Positions 55,001-64,000 of a stretch of 64,000 nucleotides of DNA are shown piece by piece. The notes beneath the pieces were generated by a model. That model did no database searches. It saw only the letters and a list, made by a program, of their open reading frames with translations, and was not told the origin of the DNA. The stretch is from Pterobdella sp. o SKG-2022. Taxonomy: Eukaryota > Annelida > Clitellata > Hirudinida > Piscicolidae. The stretch lies in assembly GCA_964035795.1 (NCBI GenBank), contig OZ038323.1:3553381-3617380 (forward strand), written 5' to 3'. Both the position numbers and the translations under genes were made by a program. Every line of letters begins with the position of its first letter. The stretch's first letter is position 1.

Positions 55001-56093
55001 ATCACAACATGTTAAAAAAACACCGACAAAAAAAGTTAACAAAAAAATGAAAAATTTTACAAAACCACATCGAAAACACATAAAACCACAAAAAAGGCAA
55101 CTGAATTATCATCTCAACAACAGTATAAGAACTTTGAAGTTGGTTTGCAACATTAATAAGGATATAATTAACTATAGAAACAACAACAGCATCATCAACA
55201 AAACAACGACAACAACAGTAGCAACAAAAACATCAACAACTCCAGCAACAAGCAACAACAACAGCATCAACAAACGTCTTCAAAGATCCCCTTTACGCGT
55301 TCAAGCATCCCAAAGAATCCCTCAATCTAACAACAATGTGTTTCAAGCATCATTTTTTATTATGCACAACAACAACAGCAATAACAACAAGATACTAGTC
55401 ATCATTCATTTCATCCCCGCCATTAACAAAAAATTTTATATTGTTGCTAAACAACGACATCAACAGCTACAGAAGCAAACAACAATATCATCAACAATGA
55501 CATCAACAACATCAACAACACACTGCATAAATATTTTTATAATAACATGTTATCAATTAAGTCGAAACCAAAAACACTCAGATAAATTTCAATCTTTCAA
55601 AACTAAACAGAAACAAGAAAATAATCAATTTGAAATTAAAATTAATTTTTACACGAAGATAACTTTACACAATAAATTATTAAAAACCATCTTTAAATTT
55701 TCATGATGCAACAAAAAAACATAAACAAAAAATCACCAAAAACACTAAAACATGGATGAATATATTTTTCACAAATGCTCAGTTGTTGAGAGTACAAGGA
55801 ATTTATTCAAATATTTCTAAGATATTCAAGTGAGTTATGTGCTTCCACATGAGAATTGGTCGCCAAGTATGCACTTCCACACGATTCTATCAAACGGATT
55901 TTTTGTCTCGTTGATGTTATCTTCCACTCTTTAACAAATTCAGCGCCCTAAACAATATACCTGGTTGAGACTAAGCGCTAAACAAACTAAATTATCAATA
56001 CTCGTTCAAAAAAAAGATATGAAATACACAAGTTCATATCAAAAAGCGCTTCCCATAATTGAAATTCAAAATAAATTGAATTACATGTAGTAT
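52061..56093. other. AT-rich intergenic stretch
   Basis: No recognisable domain in any frame. Frames at 53332-53580, 54630-54911 and 55047-55706 are considered and rejected. 55160-55520 is rich in caacaa/acaaca. Confidence 0.5.
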
Positions 56094-56222
56094 GGTGGTT
56101 AAAAGCATTACAATGCTAGCGATTAGACCCTCTAATGAGCTTTGAGCGCACTGTTTTAAAGGCGCTTAGGCTTTTAAATGAAAAATACTTCCTGTAACCT
56201 TATACATTCAAATCCTGCGTGC
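56094..56222 (+). repeat. tRNA-derived SINE relic (tentative)
   Basis: tatggtggttaaaagc resembles a pol III A box region (tRNA-like TGGT--TTAA-GC). It is followed by a small gcatt-acaatgc arm and, 100 bp later, attcaaatcc, a B-box-like motif (56206-56215). It contains gagcgca and aggcgctt. Not obviously related to SINE copies A-C. The wide A-B spacing implies an insertion or decay. Confidence 0.3.
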
Positions 56223-59200
56223 AATGTGTTGAATATTTACCTTTTTTTTCATTTTTGTGTGTTTACTTGTGTTTGTGTTTGTGTTTGTTCATTTGAAGGT
56301 ATTTGTTTGTATGTTTTTTTTGTATCAGTTATTTAATTTTTAGTTTGTTAGTGTATCAATAGAATTAAATACAACCCCAAGTTTTTCAAAAAAATTGACT
56401 GTGTGTGCAAGCAATTGTAAAGTTGGACAAGATTTGAAATCCTTTATTTAGAGATTTTTCCAAAATTTAAAACTTAAATAATTATAATTATTTTTCAAAA
56501 TTATTTTATTTATTGAATTTTAAAATCTAATTAAATTTTAGTAGTATCTTATTTCTTTTTAATTTTGTTTTGTGAAGTTTTTAAATATTGAGTTGCAAAA
56601 ATAAAACGAGAGTCATAATGAGATGGGCTCGAATGAGAGACGCTATTACAAAAGAATTGTAAAAACTAAAAAGATTTCGCACCAAATAAGAACTTTTCAT
56701 TTTGATTTTAAAGTATTCCTAATTACACAGTTTTGTTTAGAAACATTGATGAAAAAACAGAAAAAGCAAAAGAAACTTGAATAATTTTTGGCTTTTTCAA
56801 GTTCAAATTTTTGATAGCATTAAGAGCTACACAAAGTGAAAAAAATGCATTTTTGATGTGTCTGTTGCTATTGAAGTCCTTGATGTCCTTAAGGCCAAAA
56901 AAAAATTTTTAACATTTTTTTGCTCAAGTATTGTTTCAGTTTTTCTTATATTAACATGCGTTTGCTTTTACATTTCATTTGGTATTTTGTGTAAAAATCG
57001 AGAAAAAAAATTGTATTCATTTTTATTATTATAATTATTTTATTGTTTTTTTTGAATAATGAGTGACATGAAAGTTATAGATTCTGATAAGAATTAGTTG
57101 AATAAATTTTGGAATTCATAATGAGCACCGAAAGGAAGACAGTAATGAAATTTCGATCAAGAAAAAACCAAATATACACCAAATTCTAATCAAAATATTC
57201 AAACGGAATAACACAATGGGATAAATAAAAACTAAAAAAATAACAAAAACAGTAATTAAAAAAAGATAGTAGATGAATGAAAAGGGCAATTTGTCAGACA
57301 AGGTAAAGCATTGCGGACTTTTAATTACGGCATACAGCTATGTCTTTTAATCGCCTTAGTTTCTTACGTACTATATACTTACGATGCATTTATTGTTGTT
57401 TTTAAATAAGTTTTTTTTATAATATTATCTTGTGGTGTTTTTGGAAAATTTTTTGCAAGTATATTTTTAACTTTTAAAAATGTTTATTTGTGCTTTTATT
57501 CCACTTGGAACTGCATCAATATTGATTCAGTCAAGTTTTCGATTAAAATCAAATGTTGAAAATCAAAGTGGAAATAAAAATTAATAGTAATTAGAAGGTT
57601 TGAAAGATCGTGTGGTGCAAATGAAAGGCAAATTTATAGAGCTTGCTTTGAGGTCCCATTAATAATCATAAAATAATAACAAAAAATAAACTTAAATTCA
57701 AAAAAAAAATGAAGAAATATTGTGTAAAAGAATTTTAAAAAATGGTCAAAAAAATAATGTAGAACACCAAAATTAATATGAAACGGGTATTTGAAAAAAT
57801 CAATAACAAAACAAAAAAAATAAAACATATAAATAATAATAAAAATAATGAAAAACTATGGGGATATAATGAAAAAACATTGGGTTAAAAGAAGATAAAA
57901 AAAAAAAAATTAGTAGTATTATTTTTTTTTATCATCCCTTTTAATATGTTATGCTCAGGATTACTCAATCTTTTTACTAAGTAGAAATATATTTACTTTA
58001 CTTATTCTCAAAACCACAAACGATTTTTAAGTCTCCACTTTAACCATTAGCCATGCTTAGGGAAAAAATATTCAAAATTACTAAACTTCTGTCGAATTTC
58101 CTCAAAAGTTTGATTTTAATCTCCATTTTATCGTCGTTGATTTACTTCTTAAAATTTAACATTTTGAATTAATATTTATGCAAAATTTGAATTTATTTTA
58201 GATATAAAAAAATTTACTGAGGTTTTTCCGTGTGTTTTTATTTAGTTCCGTATTTACTCTCACAACTTTCTACTTTTTCAAAACGCATATTAGTTTTCAA
58301 GTTTTTGAAATTGAAACTTTATTTTTTTTCAAATATTACATATTATTTTTTAACGAAATAGAAATATGATGTTTTGCGTGGAAGGATGTAAGACTTCTTC
58401 TACGACTTTAGCTCAGATAGCTTCAGCACGGTATTCATCAAGAATATTTTTAAAATTCCTCATTTTCATTTTAATTATGCGCAAGTAATTTTTTAATTTA
58501 AAAATTATATTAATATTACATGTGGTATTTTCAAAAGATATGGATCTTCATAAAACAAAGGAGCATTTGTTAATTCTAGGAAATAACACCAAAAACTAAA
58601 AAATTTTGGAATATTAAATTCTTTCATATAAGAACATTCATTTGGATTTAAAAACTGAAAGTTGAAAAAAGCTTTATTTTTTTGGTAAAAACTCGCAACA
58701 TTGATATTGAATCAAAGTAACGTTGATCGGTGTCATTTTTTGATTTTTGAATTCAATTTTCATCACAATTTTGAAAGATTTTTGCACAAATAAATGAAAA
58801 TCGGTATTTAAATAGTTCATAGATAGCTCACAACTAATTTCTACAAAAGCTTTCTACAGTTATTTTTGATTTTTTTTATGAATTTAAAATTTATTAATAT
58901 TGGAAATGATGAAAAATAAAACACCGAAAAAGCATTTTAGTTAGGGTAACAAGCAAAAAATAATATTAAATAATAAATTGTAAACTAATAAAACAGTTTT
59001 GTTTTTTATTGCAAATAACAACAGTTTCTTATTATGAATAATCATAAAGAATATTTTCCCAAAAAAACAGCGCATATTCTAATTTATGTTGTTAACGTCA
59101 CTCATTTCTTTCAAAACCTACAAGAAAAATGCCTCAAAAGTTGACTAAAAAAAACAACGTCAAAAATAATAACAAACAACGAAATAACAAAAACAAAAAT

Positions 59201-59396
59201 AAATCATATACAAAAAAAATAACAGCGAATAAATACAAAAAAACCAAACTAAACATGAAAATACACAAATAAAACACGAAAAGACACGACACACACAAAA
59301 CCACACGTCACATACCTGTGATGCAAGCAGAACCATACATAAATCTATCTCCACTCTTCTCAGATCATCATTATAAAGGAGCTACCTATGCATGTG
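56223..59396. other. AT-rich non-coding stretch
   Basis: tgtttgtgtttgtg-type short repeats near 56260-56320 and A-rich runs near 57660-57910. No gene recognised. Confidence 0.5.
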
Positions 59397-59475
<79 letters not shown>

Positions 59476-59477
59476 TG
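59397..59477. repeat. (GT)n microsatellite
   Basis: About 40 GT units with one interruption (gtat) near the right end. Confidence 0.97.
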
Positions 59478-60799
59478 TTTGGATGTGTGCACGTGTTTAC
59501 GATTTATGTAAATAAAATCAATTTTTTTCTCATAATTTCACACCAAAATACCACAGTATGCTGCAAAATTAATCGGATTTTGACTGAAAATTAGCAAATG
59601 AAATGAATGCACAAGTGAACTTGCCATATTACTTCATCATACCAAATCTTTTGTCTTTCTTCATTTTTGATCATCTTTACATTTGTTTTTTTTATTTATT
59701 TTTTATATTTTTCTCTTTTTTTGTTTTTTCACTCATTATCTTATTTAAGTCTTTGTATATCTTTTTGCATGTTTTTCTAACTTTAATTGTCTTTGCATGT
59801 CTTCCTAACTGTATGTATTTCTGCTTGTCTTTCTTAATGCAGATGTTTGCGTGTTTATGTGACTTTCTCACAAAATACTTAACAAGTATAAAAGACGTGA
59901 CGTTGTGGTCCACATGAATACATACACTGACATTTACACATACACACTCTCATTTAAATACACGTACGAACTTGAAAACATAGATGCACTCACATACACT
60001 CGCGATAAACACAAACGCACAATCTACATAAATATAAAAATGAAAAATTCAAAAAAACATGAATAAGGCACAAACATACACAAAAAACCTTCAAAAACAC
60101 ATCCACAAACACATGCATAATACAAACATATAAAAACACATACACACACAAGCAAATACCACAAAAAAACACTCGCAAAAACTCTTACTCACGTACATCA
60201 AAACCTCACCCCCATACACATGATCATTTGAAGCTCAAGAAACTTTTAAAACCTATGAAAACATCTGCATCAAAACACGAAGAAATAAAATATTGAGCTA
60301 TACAAGAACACAAATATCATAAGACTTACCAAAGTTCTCACACAGTAGTAGCCTTGAATTGGTGTAAAACTTACCTTGCATGACGTCATGGTAGGCATAT
60401 TTTAAAAAAAATTTCTGTTGTTTTAACTTTTATTTTTACTTTTATTTCATTATGTGTTAATATAATAGTCAAATGCAGAAGTGTTGTTGAAACCAGGAAA
60501 TTTACAAACTGCCTGAAAGCTTGGTCGATTACTTTGAAATGTCTAGAATGAATGACACACGCTCAAGACATTCTGCGTTATAGTGCTCGTAATTGGAATT
60601 TTATTGACTTCGAAGAATGCCACAATTTTGAGCATATTTTATATTCACAAATTGCCTGATTCACACTTCGGCTGTAACAAATAAAATTAAATTTTAAAAG
60701 CACATACATCCAAAACTGACCATCAAATTTGTATATAAGCCTTTATAAAACTTTATATGAACTTATACTGTTATTTTCTATTTAAAGATTGGAATCACA
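59478..60799. other. AT-rich non-coding stretch
   Basis: T-rich 59640-59760 and acacat/cacaaac-rich 59930-60200. Frames are low complexity. Confidence 0.5.
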
Positions 60800-60875
60800 T
60801 ACTGTAACTTGTTATAGATCACTCATACAGTCAACATGATGGTCTGGGTTCGAGTCCCAGTGATATCTCAACAAC
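60800..60875 (+). repeat. tRNA-like B box/T-arm relic (tentative SINE)
   Basis: CTGGGTTCGAGTCCCAG (60844-60860) forms a perfect 5-bp T stem with a 7-nt loop and contains a consensus B box. Upstream, tcat-acagtcaac-atga is a poor anticodon-like arm, and no good D-arm or acceptor stem could be built. It is therefore not called as a tRNA gene. Confidence 0.4.
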
Positions 60876-62234
60876 AACATCAATCGATAAAAACACTATT
60901 AAAGACCTCATGTTGTGTTGTATTGGCATTGTGATTGAATAAGCGAGTGGTAATGGTCAAACAAGAGAGAGGTGACTATGTTAAGGTCAAGTGTACTGCA
61001 GGTGAAAAAATGTGTGTGTGTGTGTTTGCTTTATATTTATAAATATCTGTATATATATAAACTTGCGCATGGGCTTAGGTGTATTATGAATATACTATTT
61101 TGGAAATTATTTTTGAACAAGGTGTATTTTTTGGCTGCTCAAAAGTTTAATTTTTTTCTTTAAAGTTTTACCTGCTGAAAAAATTTTTTTTCTACAATTT
61201 TCATTGTATTTTGAAACCTTAACGTCATTCCACAGTCTTCTTCGTTATTAATTAAGATAAATTTTTTCTACGTAGCTTTGTGAAAAAGCCAATAAAGACA
61301 AGAAATCTAGTTTTTTAATTTAGGTTTCTATATTAAAAAATAGTTTTCTTTTAGCACTAAATAAATTGAATTTATTTTTATTTTTTATTATTTTTTCTTT
61401 TTTTCACTTAAAAATTAAAATAAAATAAATATCAAAAACTCATCAATTTATTTAAAAAAAAATAAAACTTGGCGTTTCAGAAAAAACCACTATTTAAGTT
61501 TGTGTTAATCTTTTCAAATCTATCAGATGGCTGGTAATCTGAATTCGTGTTGTTGAGAACTCCATTGCTTTTTTCTATTTTTAAATTTAAATTCAGTCTG
61601 AAAAGACTTGATATTTGAATTATTGAAAATTTTTGGAAATTAAAAATGAATACAATGTTTGAGTCATTTATCAAATTAATAATGCAAAATGCACGTAAAA
61701 AATTGAGACGTTTTCAACTTTTTCAAATTTCCAAAATCCTAAACAAATAAACCCAGAGGTATTGATGTATATAAGACTGGGTGCCTTCGGTTGACCACAC
61801 AGGCAGCTTGGAGGCTTAATACTTTTGAGGGGGTTGTACTGTTGAGTCATTGAATTTTAATTTTTCATGTTGAAACATGAAAAAAAATCAATTTGAAAAA
61901 ACGTTTATAAGCTACTTGCTGGAGATATTTACAGAGTAATCTTCTTTTTCTATTTAATCATCTTTTCACCGTTTAGTCTTCCACCCATCTTCCGACATTC
62001 AACTACATAAGCAAATTTTCTACCTCTTTTTATACTAGCTCTAAAAAAGTTGGAAATTCATCAAAACTAAAACGATTAGGATCTTTTTAACACTCATCGG
62101 TCTGTTGAAGACCACATAAGCAACCCAAAAAGAACACACTCTCACTCACACATAAATTATGTAACTAGGCATTTTTTTCTTTCTCATCTCTTACACTCCC
62201 TTGGTGTTTGCTTCCATCAACTTTCTAACATACG
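60876..62234. other. AT-rich non-coding stretch
   Basis: Nothing recognised beyond a short gt run at 61012-61025. Confidence 0.45.
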
Positions 62235-62300
62235 TTCTCATAACACATTAGATCTACCCGATCACTAGGTGCCAGGTTCAACTCCGGCTAGGTGTATGAA
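62235..62300 (+). repeat. B-box-bearing tRNA-like relic (tentative)
   Basis: GGTTCAACTCC (62275-62285) fits a B box, flanked by gcca/cggc partly able to pair. taggtg is repeated on both sides. No matching A box or acceptor stem. Confidence 0.25.
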
Positions 62301-62700
62301 CCCCATAAATTAACAACCAGAGTTGTGATAAACATGATATAACCATATGGTATGAGCGTTGGATCCCTGTCCCAAACGTTCCAAACGTTGTTGCACAAGT
62401 GATGCTTCTCATTATTTTATCACCCTTCCAAATATGCTATCTGTAACTCTTAATATTAATACAAGTCTAATGTTGTTTAAGTTTTAGTTATTCAGTGAGT
62501 TTTTGTTTTAATACTTCTAACAATTTGTAATTATTGTCAGTAATTTTATATCGTTTGAATTATTTTTTAAATCATCTTTTATAAAATATTCCCAAAAAAC
62601 CACTTTAATATATCATTTAACTTCAACGAGTATAAACACTCTGAATTAGGAGTTCATTCAAGCAACAATTAAACAACTATCAGAGACTACAACCACCTTC

Positions 62701-62787
62701 ATGAGCAGTAGCTCAATAGATGCAAATGTATGCGAATCTAAGACCAGTGTGAAACAAGAGCTTGAGAAGGATAAAAGTGAAAAATAA
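62701..62787 (+). CDS. Small open frame, 28 aa (doubtful)
   Basis: ATG to TAA encoding a hydrophilic peptide starting MSSSSIDANVCESK, rich in Lys/Glu/Ser. It stands out from the surroundings by lower AT content. No homologue recognised and no splice donor at its end. Probably chance. Confidence 0.12.
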   Translation: MSSSSIDANVCESKTSVKQELEKDKSEK

Positions 62788-62804
62788 CATGGTGTTGTTG
62801 ATTT

Positions 62805-62916
62805 GTCTGTGCTGATGTGATTGTGTCGGTGTGTGTGGATGTGCTTGTGCTGACGTGTTTGTGTCGGTGTACATGGACCTGTCTACGCTGATGTGTGGTG
62901 TGGATGTTGAGTTTAG
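62805..62916. repeat. TG-rich minisatellite, 38-bp unit
   Basis: Almost three copies starting at 62805, 62843 and 62881 (unit begins g(t/c)(c/t)tgtgctga-gtg and includes gtgtcggtgt). Copies are diverged by several bases. Confidence 0.75.
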
Positions 62917-63925
62917 GTGACGTTATATATTGTGGTGGCTTTGTGAATCACATGTGTGTTTTAGTTTTTGAATAGTAGTAAGATTTTGTGTTGTGTAGTT
63001 ATATGCCTGTTGGATGGTCAATTGATGAGTCACTCACAGCACTGGTGATAATCCTCACGTTTTAAACGTGTATGAACTCCTCAAAAGATGTTGTTTAGGC
63101 TCTGACGACATGGATCGAAGTTAAAAATGCTTCGAACAGTGTTTATCTTTATTACATTTTCAACAGAGTTTTAAAACTGTTTTAAGATAATTTCAAAGCA
63201 AAATGGTGGCTGGATCAAATAAGAGTAAAGTTCGTAAAAGCTATTGTTAATAGTGAAGCCTTTTCTGTGAAATTGGTTTATAGAAGAAAAGAGTGAAAAA
63301 TGCTGAGCAGAGGATTTAAAAATGACCACGTATGAGGATGGTTGCATGAAGCATTCTGATTTTCTAACTCAGCATATGGGAAGCCAAAATAAATGGAGAA
63401 TCCTACAAGTTTCACTGTTATAAAAATTGCGATAAGAGATTGGAGAAATTATTGGTTTTTGAGGTTTCAAAAGCAAAAAAGGTGCGTTTTAGCTGCTCAA
63501 AATGGAAAAAAAGGACTGTGTTTGTGAGGTCGGCGCTTTTTTTCTTTTTGGTGTGTCTTAGATTTTGAAGTATTTTTTAGTGTGAGAACTAGTGCTTTTG
63601 TGATGAAATGTTTTTGATTCGATACTGTAGTCTCCATTACCATCATTTTTGGGTGTTTTTAAACCTGATTTTCGAGTATTTTCTATTAAAACCCTAAAAA
63701 CTTTTTCATGATAAAAAATCAAACAAAATATAAAATGAAAGTGAGCTTTGAGGTATAATTGAAAAGATCAGGCGATATATAGAAAAAAACAGCGGGAAAA
63801 ATGAAATGATGGGTGGATAATTATGATTGACACAAAGAATGATGAAATGATAATAGATGAGAGAGTATCAGTCATTTAGTTGTATCTTTTCACTGCAGTC
63901 TCATGTTACATTATGCTGTTTGCCA
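62917..63925. other. Non-coding stretch
   Basis: No recognisable coding frame or RNA gene. Confidence 0.45.
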
Positions 63926-64000
63926 TTGATTTACTTACTTACTTACTTAGGACGACTTTTAAGTCGAGCCAAAGTGATGAAGCTTCTCCATGATTCCCTG
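63926..64000 (-). mobile_element. Possible LINE 3' terminus running out of the window
   Basis: On the minus strand a GC-richer segment (cagggaatcatggagaagct ... agtcgtcctaag) ends in a (taag)n tandem (plus-strand ttacttacttactta, about 63926-63941). A short tandem-repeat tail after a non-AT-rich segment is typical of some LINE/SINE 3' ends. The body would lie beyond 64000. Confidence 0.4.

Noticed and set aside
55047..55706. 219-codon plus-strand frame, Asn/Thr/Lys/Gln-rich
   Set aside because: Follows caacaa-type low-complexity DNA, with no recognisable domain. Length is explained by the lack of T-initial stop codons in CAA/AAC repeats.
60800..60875. Functional tRNA gene
   Set aside because: Perfect T-arm and B box, but no D-arm, proper anticodon arm or pairing acceptor stem.
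62701..62787. Short peptide gene as a solid call
   Set aside because: Only 28 codons with no conservation evidence; listed with very low confidence only.

Overview
The window is AT-rich (roughly 70% A+T by eye) nuclear DNA from an invertebrate-like animal. Genes are split by GT-AG introns, two conserved metazoan proteins can be rebuilt exon by exon, and the rest is non-LTR retrotransposon debris, tRNA-headed SINEs, hairpin (MITE-like) repeats and microsatellites. I cannot name the phylum. No operons, CRISPR arrays, intact tRNA/rRNA genes or bacterial signals are present.

Layout. 1-5.9 kb: a SINE tail, inverted repeats and a dead CR1/L2-like LINE (minus strand). 6.26-7.58 kb: a plus-strand, apparently single-coding-exon zinc-finger protein of unknown role with its own poly(A) signal. 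8.57-30.61 kb: a minus-strand long-form MRP (ABCC1/2/3 type) ABC transporter. I assembled 32 coding exons whose phases all close, giving a 1472-residue protein with TMD0, TMD1, NBD1, TMD2 and NBD2. Its 9-kb intron 28 holds a recently inserted 5'-truncated LINE with a perfect 15-bp target-site duplication, an older nearly full-length endonuclease-RT LINE, and hairpin repeats. 31.56-36.75 kb: a minus-strand WDR5 orthologue (13 coding exons, 368 residues), 947 bp upstream of the transporter start codon and in the same orientation. 36.8-64 kb: about 27 kb without a recognisable gene, made of SINE copies, microsatellites, minisatellites, dispersed direct repeats and, at the very end, a possible LINE 3' tail running out of the window.

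The three genes have no evident joint function: WDR5 is a nuclear chromatin adaptor, the MRP is a membrane exporter, and the zinc-finger protein is probably nuclear. The transporter and zinc-finger gene are convergent; WDR5 and the transporter are head-to-tail.

I found no new biological system. The observations most worth checking are the Asn in place of the NBD1 H-loop His of the MRP, a GC-AG intron, the recent LINE insertion with a chimeric-looking 5' end, two SINE copies that together reconstruct a tRNA-Ile(AAT)-like head (one carrying a clean deletion), related hairpin elements, and a 125-bp identical duplication in the gene desert.
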